The notes under the pieces: generated by a model
The model's database searches: none
What the model saw: the letters and a program-made list of their open reading frames with translations, nothing else
Told to the model about the DNA's origin: nothing
Origin: an uncultured Hydrogenophaga sp.
GTDB taxonomy: Bacteria > Pseudomonadota > Gammaproteobacteria > Burkholderiales > Burkholderiaceae_C
Direction of reading: 5' to 3'
DNA length: 64,000 nucleotides
Assembly: GCF_958439165.1 (NCBI RefSeq)
Contig: NZ_OY288126.1
Coordinates: forward strand, 124,001 to 188,000
In this document: positions 1 to 7,975 of the stretch, piece by piece
Numbering within the stretch: the stretch's first letter is position 1
Layout of the letters: every line of letters starts with the position of its first letter
Translations under genes and position numbers: made by a program

Positions 1-320
1 TGCGCATCGTGGCGGTCATGGGCACGCAGCGACAGGCCCAGCTGCCCGACGTGCCCACCTTCACCGAACTCGGCATCAAGGGCTTCGAGGACGTGCCGTA
101 CTACGGTCTGTTCGCGCCGGCCGGCACGCCGCGCCCGGCGCTGGACCGCCTGAGCAACGCGCTGCAGAAGACCCTGGCCCAGCCCGACGTGCGTGATCGC
201 CTGACCGCCATGGGCCTGACCGTGGGCCACACCGGCGGCGAGGCACTGGCCACCCGCGAGACCGCCTACCGCCAGGCCTGGGCGCGCATCATCAAGGACA
301 GCGGCTACCAGCCCCAGTGA
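1..320 (+). CDS. Bug-family TTT substrate-binding protein (3' end only)
   Basis: Only the last ~105 codons are in the window, so no start or signal peptide can be seen. The text contains the Bug/TctC C-terminal pattern: a PDVPTFTELGI stretch followed by YGLFAPAGTPRPALDRL and a terminal helix. These periplasmic proteins capture small carboxylates for tripartite tricarboxylate transporters and are greatly expanded in Burkholderiales. The neighbouring CoA transferase would fit an organic-acid uptake role, but the ligand cannot be read from this fragment. Confidence 0.85.
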   Translation, partial: RIVAVMGTQRQAQLPDVPTFTELGIKGFEDVPYYGLFAPAGTPRPALDRLSNALQKTLAQPDVRDRLTAMGLTVGHTGGEALATRETAYRQAWARIIKDSGYQPQ

Positions 321-336
321 GCCCGCCTGCCGGGCT

Positions 337-891
337 TCAGCCCCCCAGCAGCCGGTGCACCAGGTCCGGCGTGCTGTGGGCCCGGTACTTGCGCATCAGC
401 CGGGCCCGGTGCACCTCCACCGTGCGGTGGCTGATGGCGAGCAGCTTGCCGATCTGCTTGCTGGTCAGGCCGTCCATGAGCAGGGCCGCCACCTCGCGTT
501 CGCGGGCGGTCAGTTCCGCCTGGACCGGGCGGCGTTCCGAGAGGTCCTCGAAGCTCCAGATGCCGGCGGCATGCGGCGCGCTGCGGTCCACCGCGCGACC
601 GGTCACGTGGCACCAGAAGGTCTCGCCGGCCTGCGGGCCGCCGACCCGCTTCATGATGCGGTCGTCGCCGTAGGTGCCGCTGCGGCCCAGCAGCGGCGCC
701 ATCCGCGCGCCCAGCCGCTCGTATTCGTCGGCACTGGGGTAGAGGATCTGGAAGCTCTGGCCGACCAGCTGCTCGCGGCTGGCGCCGAACATGTCGCACA
801 GCGCCTGGTTGCAGTCGACCATGGTGCGTTCGCGCGAGAGGGCCAGCCCCACCGGAGCGAGGTCGAAGGCGAGGCGGTAGTCGACGGTCAT
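337..891 (-). CDS. PAS-LuxR transcriptional regulator
   Basis: A 184-residue protein with a PAS-like sensor half (about residues 8-120, beginning LAFDLAPVGLALSRE) and a C-terminal LuxR/GerE helix-turn-helix (about 127-182: LTAREREVAALLMDGLTSKQ, then ISHRTVEVHRARLMRKY). There is no receiver domain, so sensing is presumably by the PAS fold in the cytoplasm. It is divergent from scoAB, with a perfect palindrome between them (931-956). Short PAS-LuxR proteins of this size are common next to acyl-CoA and acid-use genes in Burkholderiales. The inferred job is control of scoAB and its own gene; the ligand is unknown. Confidence 0.85.
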   Translation of the reverse strand: MTVDYRLAFDLAPVGLALSRERTMVDCNQALCDMFGASREQLVGQSFQILYPSADEYERLGARMAPLLGRSGTYGDDRIMKRVGGPQAGETFWCHVTGRAVDRSAPHAAGIWSFEDLSERRPVQAELTAREREVAALLMDGLTSKQIGKLLAISHRTVEVHRARLMRKYRAHSTPDLVHRLLGG

Positions 892-930
892 GGGACGGCG
901 GCGGGGCAGGGCGGGGTTGTTCTTTACGAA

Positions 931-956
931 ATACTACGTAGCGCTTTACGTAGTAT
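931..956. promoter_or_regulatory. Perfect inverted repeat, likely PAS-LuxR operator
   Basis: ATACTACGTA (931-940) and its exact reverse complement TACGTAGTAT (947-956) are separated by GCGCTT. The dyad lies between the divergent regulator and scoA, about 43 bases before the proposed scoA start. Dimeric LuxR-type HTH proteins bind dyads of this kind. Assignment to the neighbouring regulator is inferred from position. Confidence 0.6.
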
Positions 957-998
957 CGTGCGGGGTTGCCCCTTCCACCGTTTCACAGGAGCCTTTCC

Positions 999-1706
999 TT
1001 GAACAAGATTTTCCCGAGCGCTGCCGAAGCGCTGAAAGACATCGTCGCCGATGGCCAGCTCATGGCCGTCGGCGGCTTCGGTCTGTGCGGCATTCCCGAA
1101 GCCCTGATCGACGCCCTGCGCGACAGCGGCGTCAAAGGCCTGACGGTCATCTCCAACAACGCCGGTGTCGACGGCTTCGGCCTGGGCAAGCTGCTGGAGA
1201 CGCGCCAGATCAAGCGCATGATCTCCAGCTACGTGGGCGAGAACAAGGAGTTCGAGCGCCAGTACCTGGCCGGCGAACTCGAACTCGAATTCACCCCCCA
1301 GGGCACGCTGGCCGAGAAGCTGCGTGCCGGTGGCGCCGGCATCCCGGCCTTCTTCACCAAGACCGGCGTCGGCACCATCGTCGCCGACGGCAAGGAGCTG
1401 CGCGAGTTCGACGGCGAGACCTATGTGATGGAGCGTTCGCTGGTCCCTGATGTCTCGCTGGTCAAGGCGCACCGTGCCGACCGCAGCGGCAACCTGCAGT
1501 TCCGCTACACCTCCCGCAACTTCAACCCGGCCGCCGCCATGGCCGGCCGCATCTGCGTGGTGGAGGTCGAGGAGATCGTCGAGACCGGCGCCATGCACCC
1601 CGATCAGGTCCATCTGCCGGGCATCTATGTGCACCGCATCGTGCACAACCCGAACCCCGAGAAGCGCATCGAGAAGCGCACCATCACCGAGAAAGCAGGA
1701 GTCTGA
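999..1706 (+). CDS. scoA: 3-oxoacid CoA-transferase subunit A
   Basis: This is the alpha subunit of a heterodimeric succinyl-CoA:3-oxoacid (acetoacetate) CoA transferase, which moves CoA between succinyl-CoA and a 3-oxoacid. The N-terminus MNKIFPSAAEALKDIV and the glycine-rich VGGFGLCGIPEAL (about residues 20-33) are family signatures, and 235 residues is normal length. I chose TTG at 999 because CAGGAG lies 6-10 bases upstream and the product aligns with family N-termini; an ATG at 966 would add eleven atypical residues. It is followed two bases later by scoB, so the two are co-translated. Confidence 0.92.
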   Translation: MNKIFPSAAEALKDIVADGQLMAVGGFGLCGIPEALIDALRDSGVKGLTVISNNAGVDGFGLGKLLETRQIKRMISSYVGENKEFERQYLAGELELEFTPQGTLAEKLRAGGAGIPAFFTKTGVGTIVADGKELREFDGETYVMERSLVPDVSLVKAHRADRSGNLQFRYTSRNFNPAAAMAGRICVVEVEEIVETGAMHPDQVHLPGIYVHRIVHNPNPEKRIEKRTITEKAGV

Positions 1707-1708
1707 CC

Positions 1709-2347
1709 ATGCCCTGGACCCAAGACCAGATGGCCGCCCGTGCGGCCCACGAGCTCGAAGACGGTTTCTACGTCAACCTGGGCATCGGCATTCCGACCCT
1801 GGTGGCCAACCATGTGCCCTCCACCAAGGAGGTCTGGCTGCAGAGCGAGAACGGCATGCTCGGCATCGGCCCCTTCCCGACCGAGGACGAGGTCGACGCC
1901 GACCTGATCAACGCCGGCAAGCAGACGGTGACCACCATCGCCGGCAGCAGCATCTTCGGCAGCGAGCAGAGCTTCGCCATGATCCGCGGCGGCAAGATCA
2001 ACCTGTCCATCCTGGGCGCCATGCAGGTCAGCGAGCAGGGCGACCTGGCCAACTGGATGATCCCGGGCAAGATGGTCAAGGGCATGGGCGGCGCCATGGA
2101 CCTGGTGGCCGGCGTCAAGCGCGTGATCGTGCTCATGGAGCATGTGGCCCGCAAGAAGGACGGCACCGAAGATCTCAAGATCCTGCCGAAGTGCACCCTG
2201 CCGCTCACCGGCGTGGGCGTGGTCGACCGCATCATCACCGACCTGGGTGTGATGGACGTCACCCCCGAGGGCCTGAAGCTGGTGGAGCTGGCGCCCGGCG
2301 TCACGCGCGAGTTCATCCAGTCGAAGACCGGCGTCCCGCTGATCTGA
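1709..2347 (+). CDS. scoB: 3-oxoacid CoA-transferase subunit B
   Basis: Beta subunit partnering ScoA. The catalytic glutamate that forms the enzyme-CoA thioester is in the family motif SENGMLGIGPFP (Glu47). The GIGIPTLVANHVP stretch near residue 25 is also typical, and 212 residues is the usual length. The start ATG is two bases after the scoA stop, consistent with a tightly coupled operon controlled by the upstream dyad. Substrate choice (acetoacetate versus another 3-oxoacid) cannot be settled from sequence; 3-oxoadipate transferases are similar. Confidence 0.93.
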   Translation: MPWTQDQMAARAAHELEDGFYVNLGIGIPTLVANHVPSTKEVWLQSENGMLGIGPFPTEDEVDADLINAGKQTVTTIAGSSIFGSEQSFAMIRGGKINLSILGAMQVSEQGDLANWMIPGKMVKGMGGAMDLVAGVKRVIVLMEHVARKKDGTEDLKILPKCTLPLTGVGVVDRIITDLGVMDVTPEGLKLVELAPGVTREFIQSKTGVPLI

Positions 2348-2349
2348 TT

Positions 2350-2916
2350 TTGGAAGCCTTCCTCCTGTCCACCGGCATCGTCGCCCTCGCTGAAATGGGC
2401 GACAAGACCCAGCTGCTCTCGCTGGTGCTGGCCGCCCGTTTCAAGCGCCCCTGGCCTATCGTGGCCGGGATCTTCGTGGCGACGGTGCTCAACCATGCGC
2501 TGGCCGGTGCAGCCGGCGCCTGGCTCATGGCCGCCATCGGCCCGGACGTGATGCGCTGGGTGCTGGGCATCTCCTTCATCGCCATGGCGGTGTGGATGCT
2601 CATCCCCGACAAGCTCGACGAAGACGACGCGCCCTCGCGCAGCCACTTCGGCGTGTTCGCGGCCACCACCTGGGCCTTCTTCCTGGCCGAGATGGGCGAC
2701 AAGACCCAGATCGCCACCGTGGCCCTGGGCGCGCAGTACGAGCCGCTGATCGCGGTGGTGGTGGGCACCACCCTGGGCATGATGCTGGCCAATGCCCCGG
2801 TGGTGTTCTTTGGCGATGCCATCACCCGCAAGGTGCCGATCCGCGCCGTTCATGCGGTGGCCGCAGTGATCTTTGCGGTGCTCGGCCTGCTGGCCCTGCT
2901 GGGCGTGGGCACCTGA
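2350..2916 (+). CDS. GDT1/TMEM165 (UPF0016) cation exporter
   Basis: A 188-residue membrane protein made of two homologous halves, each with the hallmark ExGDK(T/S) motif: EMGDKTQ at residues 15-21 and again at 114-120, each starting a transmembrane helix. The family exports Mn2+ or exchanges Ca2+/Mn2+ for H+; bacterial members are manganese exporters (MneA type). The start is TTG at 2350, three bases after the scoB stop; no ATG lies upstream in frame without entering scoB. No yybP-ykoY riboswitch is visible, since the gene follows scoB directly. A link to CoA transfer is not obvious, so it may only share transcription. Confidence 0.88.
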   Translation: MEAFLLSTGIVALAEMGDKTQLLSLVLAARFKRPWPIVAGIFVATVLNHALAGAAGAWLMAAIGPDVMRWVLGISFIAMAVWMLIPDKLDEDDAPSRSHFGVFAATTWAFFLAEMGDKTQIATVALGAQYEPLIAVVVGTTLGMMLANAPVVFFGDAITRKVPIRAVHAVAAVIFAVLGLLALLGVGT

Positions 2917-3070
2917 CCCTGCAGCCCGGCCGGGCTTGTCCCGGCCTGGGCAGTCCGTCACGAATCCTCCGGGGTTCGTGAGGCCATTCGTGCAGCTGTT
3001 GGCATCCCGCGCGGTTTCCTCGGGACAGGGGCCTCAAGTTGCGGCTATCCCCTCCGAAAGCGACACAACA

Positions 3071-3108
3071 GGCGGGTTTTTCCGGGTCTTTTCCGGCCCT
3101 AACCCGCC
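3071..3108. repeat. Inverted repeat in gap before 3147
   Basis: GGCGGGTT (3071-3078) and AACCCGCC (3101-3108) are exact reverse complements around a 22-base spacer that itself holds two CCGG boxes. A second dyad, CACGAA/TTCGTG, sits at 2959-2980. The 2917-3146 gap holds no gene. The hairpin could lie in the 5' leader of the gene at 3147, but it is not followed by a T-run, so it is not a standard terminator. Confidence 0.4.
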
Positions 3109-3146
3109 TCGACACGTCTTTGCTGCACGCCGTGCAAGCTGCTTTC

Positions 3147-3752
3147 ATGCCCGCGCCCTTCCGCCTTTTTCCTTGCTGCCTGCCGGCCATCGCGGCGGCC
3201 TGGATGTGCGCCGCACCTGCCCAGGCCTTCGAGGTGTTGGCCGCTCCTGAGGCACGTCTCTCGACCCGCCTGTTCGATGTCACCGTCCGCAGCGAACTGT
3301 CGCAGAAGGTGAGGGGCTTCCGGGACCAGTCCTACGAGCTGTCGGCCGGTGCAGTGGCCCCCCTGGAAGACTGGTACCGGCCCAGAACCCTGCCCGACAC
3401 CGTGTTCCGTTTTCTCACTCCCTTCGGGCCCGACAACGGGCTGGTCTGGGGCTTCGGGACCGGGGAGCGTGGTCGGAAGTACCGGATCGATCCGTCGATC
3501 CATGTCGGCTGGGCCCACCAGACCTGGCTCTCGCCGCGTACGCGGGTGGGTTTGCAGGTCAGTGCACAGATCGGCGGCCGGATGCGCGAGCGCACCTGCA
3601 CGGCCGACTACGGCGAGATCGGCGGTGTGGCGGCGGTGAACTGCCGCCTGGCCGCCACCGAGATGCCGCCCGAGCAGACCCTGGCCTTCCTGTCCAACAC
3701 GGGGCCGGAGCGCCGCATCCGTCTCAATCTGTCGTTCAGCCACTCGTTCTGA
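3147..3752 (+). CDS. Secreted protein, probable small outer-membrane barrel
   Basis: I do not recognise a named family. The protein of 201 residues begins with a clear signal peptide (hydrophobic LPAIAAAWMCAAPAQA, cleavage after residue ~27). The mature part has alternating polar/hydrophobic strands rich in aromatic residues, for example YRIDPSIHVGWAHQTWLSP and TRVGLQVSAQIGGRM, and ends with NLSFSHSF. A C-terminal phenylalanine on an amphipathic last strand is the usual BAM signal for outer-membrane barrels. I chose ATG 3147 over the upstream in-frame ATG at 3039 because it places the signal peptide at the N-terminus. The S8 peptidase gene follows after 41 bases in the same direction, suggesting joint function. 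Confidence 0.7.
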   Translation: MPAPFRLFPCCLPAIAAAWMCAAPAQAFEVLAAPEARLSTRLFDVTVRSELSQKVRGFRDQSYELSAGAVAPLEDWYRPRTLPDTVFRFLTPFGPDNGLVWGFGTGERGRKYRIDPSIHVGWAHQTWLSPRTRVGLQVSAQIGGRMRERTCTADYGEIGGVAAVNCRLAATEMPPEQTLAFLSNTGPERRIRLNLSFSHSF

Positions 3753-3793
3753 ACCGGTCTGCGCTTTTCGTTCATCAACCCCCGGAGAAAAAC

Positions 3794-4723
3794 ATGAAAC
3801 AACACAAGAACCATCGCTTCCTGGCGGCCGCCCTGGCGAGTGCAGCCATGTCCTCATTTGCCCAGGGCAGCGTCGATGTGTCTGCATCGTCGTCGGCCGC
3901 TGCCGTGTTCCAGTCGTCGTGGATGCACTCCGAAGTGAGCTCCGCCTGGGCCCGGGGCTACAAGGGTCAGGGGGTGAGCATCACCGTCATCGACGACTTC
4001 AGTGGCGCATCCCGCATCGGCGGACGGCTCGATGGTCAGACCCGCAACCTGCGCCACGGCGAGTGGACCGCGCTGGAGGCGGGCCTTCTGGCGCCGAGCG
4101 CCAGCGTGTTCCGGCAAGACTTCGGCAACGCGAATGCGGTGGCGCTCAAGCCCGGACTGGATGTGCTGAACCTGAGCTACGGGATGATGGCCACCCGCGG
4201 TTACAACGTCGCGCAGATCCGCTGGTCAGCACGCGAGAACTCGATCATTGCAGCGGCCAAGGGCGGTACCGCCGTGGTGGTCAAGGCCGCCGGCAACGAC
4301 GCCGTGGCCGTGATGGCTGCGAACCGCAACGGCCAGATGGACTACCTGAACCAGGCCCTGCGCGGCGCGCAGACCAACCTGTACGTCGGCGCGCTGGACC
4401 GCCACGGCACCACCACCGCCAAGGCCAGCCTGGCCAGCTACTCGAACACGCCGGGCACCGACACGGTGGTGCAGAAGCAGTTCCTGGTGGTGGGTGTTCC
4501 AGGCAACCAGACCGGCCTGTATGGCACCTCGTTCGCCGCGCCGGTGGTCAGCGCCTATGCGGCCATCCTGGGCAGCAAGTTCACGGCAGCGACCCCGAAA
4601 GCCATCACCACGCAGCTGCTGAGCACCGCCCGCAAGGACACCATCAACGGTTACAGCGCAGCCCGCCACGGCGTGGGCGAAGCCAGCCTGACCCGGGCAC
4701 TGGCGCCGGCCAGCATCCGCTGA
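3794..4723 (+). CDS. Secreted S8 (subtilisin-like) serine peptidase
   Basis: A 309-residue protein with a signal peptide (about residues 1-25) and a compact S8 fold without a recognisable propeptide. The triad can be read as Asp67/68 in ITVIDDFSG, His88 in LRHGEWTALEAG and Ser246 in GTSFAAPVVSA, with the oxyanion-hole Asn168 in KAAGND. The histidine motif HGEW replaces the usual HGTH, which keeps the catalytic His but changes the following positions. The start has GGAGAAAAAC just upstream. It is probably co-transcribed with the outer-membrane-like protein upstream. Substrate unknown. Confidence 0.85.
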   Translation: MKQHKNHRFLAAALASAAMSSFAQGSVDVSASSSAAAVFQSSWMHSEVSSAWARGYKGQGVSITVIDDFSGASRIGGRLDGQTRNLRHGEWTALEAGLLAPSASVFRQDFGNANAVALKPGLDVLNLSYGMMATRGYNVAQIRWSARENSIIAAAKGGTAVVVKAAGNDAVAVMAANRNGQMDYLNQALRGAQTNLYVGALDRHGTTTAKASLASYSNTPGTDTVVQKQFLVVGVPGNQTGLYGTSFAAPVVSAYAAILGSKFTAATPKAITTQLLSTARKDTINGYSAARHGVGEASLTRALAPASIR

Positions 4724-4724
4724 T

Positions 4725-4895
4725 TCAGGCCGCCGGCTCTGCCGGGTCGGAATCGGCCTCGGTTTCGTGGTTGGCAGCCGTGGGGGTCGGTTCGGGGAAG
4801 CACATGCGTTCCCCGTTCCAGCGCTGGCCGCACCAGCAGTAACCTTCGGCGTTGATGATGCAGGTGCCGGTGCCGCAGCAGCGGGGGTCTTCCAT
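4725..4895 (-). CDS. Small Cys-rich protein
   Basis: A 56-residue protein starting MEDPRCCGTGTCIINAEG, with five cysteines in the first ~32 residues (CC-x4-C-x8-C-x-C spacing, then a later Cys) and an acidic, proline-rich tail. The cysteine pattern suggests a metal or disulfide knot; I recall similar short proteins in Burkholderiales but no known function. The longer frame reaching 4973 would run through the tRNA gene, so I start at 4895, where the Cys-rich segment begins. It lies between the S8 peptidase (convergent) and tRNA-Gly. Confidence 0.6.
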   Translation of the reverse strand: MEDPRCCGTGTCIINAEGYCWCGQRWNGERMCFPEPTPTAANHETEADSDPAEPAA

Positions 4896-4913
4896 GGACG
4901 GGCCCTCGGGAGT

Positions 4914-4987
4914 TGGAGCGGGTGAAGGGAATCGAACCCTCGTATGAAGCTTGGGAAGCTGCCGTTCTGCCATTGAACTACACCCGC
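4914..4987 (-). tRNA. tRNA-Gly(CCC)
   Basis: The reverse strand reads GCGGGTG acceptor, GTTC-AATGGCA-GAAC D arm, loop TTCCCAA with anticodon CCC (complement of 4953-4955), AGGGT-TCGATTC T arm and encoded CCA, 74 bases in all. It closely matches E. coli glyU in layout. The anticodon stem GCAGC/GCTTC contains one C-U mismatch (second pair). Confidence 0.95.
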
Positions 4988-4995
4988 AGCGGCCT

Positions 4996-5016
4996 GCATT
5001 CTAGCGACTAGAATGC
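4996..5016. promoter_or_regulatory. Palindrome with TAGAAT -10 box
   Basis: GCATTCTAG (4996-5004) and CTAGAATGC (5008-5016) form a perfect 9-base dyad around CGA. TAGAAT at 5009-5014 resembles a sigma70 -10 box and would place transcription start near the ATG at 5025, giving an almost leaderless mRNA for the Hsp70-like gene. Function inferred. Confidence 0.4.
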
Positions 5017-5024
5017 GCCCCCTC

Positions 5025-6329
5025 ATGCCATCTGCCCCCCGTCCTTTCTGCGCCGTCGACTTCGGCACCTCCAACTCCGCCATCGCCGTGCCGACCGAGG
5101 GCGGCGGCATGTCGCTGGTCGAGCTCGAGCCCGGGCAGGTGACCATGCCCACCGCCGTCTTCTACCGGGTCGAGGGGCTGGCGAACCACGAGCCGCCGGA
5201 ACGTGTGTATGGCCGCCCGGGGTTGGCGGCCTACCTGGAGGGGCAGGAAGGTCGCCTGATGCGTTCCATGAAGAGCATCCTGGGCTCCACGCTGGCCAGC
5301 CAGAGCACCGACGTGGGCGAAGGCCGTTCGGTCCGCTATCTCGATGTCGTCACTGGCTACCTGCAGCAGCTCAAGTCGCTGGCGGAGCGTCGCACGCAGG
5401 TCCCGCTGGAGCGGGCGGTGCTGGGCCGCCCGGTGTTCTTCGTCGATGGTGATCCGGTGCGCGACGCGCTGGCCCAGCAGACGCTGGCCGATGCCGCCCA
5501 TGCCGCCGGCTGGAGCGAGCTGAGCTTCCAGTACGAGCCGATCGCCGCCGCGCTCGACTACGAGCAGGGCATCGACCACGAGGCACTGGTGCTGGTGGCC
5601 GACATCGGCGGCGGCACTTCGGACTTCTCGCTGGTGCGGGTCGGTCCGCAGCGTCGCGCGCGGCTGGACCGCAGGGACGACATCCTGGCCAACCACGGCG
5701 TTCACCTGGCCGGCACCGACTTCGACCGCCACGTCGAACTCGCCGGCATCCTGCCGCTGTGCGGGTACCGTGGCCACGGCCCGGCACGTGCCGACGGCGC
5801 ACCGCCGCGCGAGGTGCCCAGCCGGGTCTACTTCGACCTCGCCACCTGGCACCTGATCAACACGGTCTACACCGCGCCCCGCGTGGCCGAGCTGCGCCGC
5901 ATGAAGGGCTTTTACGGCGATGTGCTGCACCACCAGCGCCTGATGCGGGTGGTTGAAGACCGCCTCGGCCACGCCCTGCTGGGCCGGGCCGAGGAGGCCA
6001 AGATCGCCGTGGCCGAAGGGGGCACCACCCATATCGACCTCGGGCTGGTGGAGCCCGGTCTGCAGGCCGGGTTTGACGCGGAGCAGGCGCTGGAGGCGCT
6101 GGACGCCGACCTGGAGCGCATCGCCGAGGCGGTGAACGTCACGCTCCAGATGGCCGGCGTCCCGGCCGATGCGGTCGACGTGGTGTATTTCACCGGCGGT
6201 TCCACCGGTTTCTCACCCCTGACCCGGCGTCTGGCGGCCCGGGTGCCCGCCGCCCGGGTGGTGCACGGGGACCGCAATGCCAGTGTGGGCCTCGGTCTGG
6301 GCGTGCACGCCCGGCGGCTGTTTCAGTAA
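5025..6329 (+). CDS. Hsp70-like ATPase (YegD type)
   Basis: A 434-residue actin/Hsp70-fold ATPase. The phosphate-1 motif VDFGTSNSAIAVP is near residue 12, phosphate-2 DIGGGTSDFSLVRVG near 193, and the adenosine motif VYFTGGSTGFSPL near 390. The length covers the nucleotide-binding domain with insertions but lacks the DnaK peptide-binding and lid domains, as in E. coli YegD. It probably acts in the cytoplasm as an ATP-dependent chaperone-like switch; clients are unknown. An upstream ATG (5013) is possible, but 5025 is preferred because the -10-like TAGAAT overlaps 5013. No nearby partner gene is apparent. Confidence 0.88.
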   Translation: MPSAPRPFCAVDFGTSNSAIAVPTEGGGMSLVELEPGQVTMPTAVFYRVEGLANHEPPERVYGRPGLAAYLEGQEGRLMRSMKSILGSTLASQSTDVGEGRSVRYLDVVTGYLQQLKSLAERRTQVPLERAVLGRPVFFVDGDPVRDALAQQTLADAAHAAGWSELSFQYEPIAAALDYEQGIDHEALVLVADIGGGTSDFSLVRVGPQRRARLDRRDDILANHGVHLAGTDFDRHVELAGILPLCGYRGHGPARADGAPPREVPSRVYFDLATWHLINTVYTAPRVAELRRMKGFYGDVLHHQRLMRVVEDRLGHALLGRAEEAKIAVAEGGTTHIDLGLVEPGLQAGFDAEQALEALDADLERIAEAVNVTLQMAGVPADAVDVVYFTGGSTGFSPLTRRLAARVPAARVVHGDRNASVGLGLGVHARRLFQ

Positions 6330-7927
6330 CCCACGGCCTGGCCGTCCCGGCGCGAGTCGCTGGCGGCCGCGTAGCCGTCCTGCAGGTCGTCGCTCAGGCG
6401 GGCGATGAACTGGCCGCTGCCGAAGTCGAGGTAGGCGTCGGCGGCCGGCTCGAACCGGTGGCCCAGGTCTTTGAGGCCTTCGCGCAGCGCGGGCGCCATG
6501 GTGGGCTCGAAGTCCACGTCCAGCCCCTGGCCCCATTTCCAGCGCGGCGCATCGCAGGCGGCCTGCGGCTGCTGACCATGCACCAGCATGCGCACCAGGG
6601 TCTGCACATGGCCTTGCGGCTGCATGTTGGCGCCCATGACGCCGAAGGCCATCACCGGTTGGCCGTCGCGGCTGAGGAAGCCGGGGATGATGGTGTGGAA
6701 CGGCCGCTTGCCCGGCGCCACCTGATTGGGGTGCCCGTCCTGCAGGGTGAAGCCGTGGCCCCGGTTCTGCAGGCTCACGCCCCAGCCCGGCACCACCACG
6801 CCGCTGCCGAAGCCCAGGTAGTTGCTCTGTATGAAGCTGACCATGCGGCCCTGTGCATCGGCCGTGTTCAGGTAGACCGTGCCGCCGCGCGGCGGGTGGC
6901 CGGCGCCGGGGTCGATGGCCCGCTTCGGGTCGATCAGCGCGGCGCGTTCGCGCAGGTAGGCGGGGTCCAGCAGGTCGGCGGCGCGCACTTCGGTCATGAA
7001 GCGCTCGTCGGCCACCCAGCGGTAGGTGTCGGCAAAGGCCAGCTTGATGGCCTCGATCTGCAGGTGGGCACTCTCCACGCTGTCCGGGCCGAAGCGGCCG
7101 ATGTCGAGCTGCTCCAGCATGCCCAGCGCCATGAGCGCAGCGATGCCCTGGCCGTTGGGCGGCAGCTCGTGCACCGTGTGCCCGGCAAACCCGGTGTGGA
7201 TGGTGTCGACCCACTGCACCTGATGGGCCGCCAGGTCGGCGGCGCGCAACTGCGCTCCGTGCTCGCGGGCGAAGGCGTCGATGGCCTGGGCCACTTCGCC
7301 CCGGTAGAAGGCTTCACCCTTCGTGGCGGCGATGGCACGCAGGGTGCGCCCGGCGTCCGGGAAGGCAAAGCGTTCAGCTACCTGCGGCGCCCGGCCGCGC
7401 GGCATGAAGGCCTGGGCGAAGCCGGGCTGGTCGTGCAGCTGCGGCACGGCGCGGGCCCATTTGTCGGCAACCACCGGGCCGACCGCGTAACCGGCCTCGG
7501 CCAGTTCGATGGCCGGCTCCAGCAGGTCGGCAAAGGGCAGGGCACCGAAGCGTTCGGAGAGGGCCACCCAGCCGGCGACCGCGCCGGGCACGGTGACCGC
7601 GTCGAACCCGCGCAGGGGGATCTTCCCGTGCTTGCTGCGGAAGTAGTCCGGCGTCCAGGTGGCCGGGGCCACGCCGCTGGAGTTCAGGCCGTGCAGCTGC
7701 TGGCCGTCCCAGACGATGGCGAAGTTGTCGCTGCCCAGGCCGTTGGAGCAGGGCTCCACCACGGTGAGTGCAGCGGCAGCGGCAATGGCGGCGTCGATCG
7801 CGTTGCCGCCCTTGAGCAGCATGCGCAGGCCGGCCTGCGCTGCCAGCGGCTGCGAGGTGGCGACCACATTGCGCGCCAGCAGCGGCGCTCGCGAGACCGG
7901 GTAGGGGTTATTCCACTGGAACTGCAT
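6323..7927 (-). CDS. Gamma-glutamyltransferase family protein
   Basis: An Ntn-hydrolase of 534 residues related to gamma-glutamyltransferase. The N-terminal half has ARNVVATSQPLAAQAG and GGNAIDAAIAAAAALTVVEP, typical of the family. The expected autocleavage/nucleophile threonine is Thr350 in GGTVYLNTADAQGRM, which leaves a small subunit of about 185 residues. There is no signal peptide, so this resembles the cytoplasmic or broadly specific YwrD-like branch rather than periplasmic Ggt. ATG 7927 fits family N-termini; a start at 7957 would add ten hydrophobic residues. It overlaps the Hsp70-like gene by 7 bases tail to tail and lies downstream of gabD on the same strand. Confidence 0.88.
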   Translation of the reverse strand: MQFQWNNPYPVSRAPLLARNVVATSQPLAAQAGLRMLLKGGNAIDAAIAAAAALTVVEPCSNGLGSDNFAIVWDGQQLHGLNSSGVAPATWTPDYFRSKHGKIPLRGFDAVTVPGAVAGWVALSERFGALPFADLLEPAIELAEAGYAVGPVVADKWARAVPQLHDQPGFAQAFMPRGRAPQVAERFAFPDAGRTLRAIAATKGEAFYRGEVAQAIDAFAREHGAQLRAADLAAHQVQWVDTIHTGFAGHTVHELPPNGQGIAALMALGMLEQLDIGRFGPDSVESAHLQIEAIKLAFADTYRWVADERFMTEVRAADLLDPAYLRERAALIDPKRAIDPGAGHPPRGGTVYLNTADAQGRMVSFIQSNYLGFGSGVVVPGWGVSLQNRGHGFTLQDGHPNQVAPGKRPFHTIIPGFLSRDGQPVMAFGVMGANMQPQGHVQTLVRMLVHGQQPQAACDAPRWKWGQGLDVDFEPTMAPALREGLKDLGHRFEPAADAYLDFGSGQFIARLSDDLQDGYAAASDSRRDGQAVGY

Positions 7928-7975
7928 GAAGGGGAAGATGTGTGGGAGGACAGGCACCAGGCCCAGGGCTGCACG

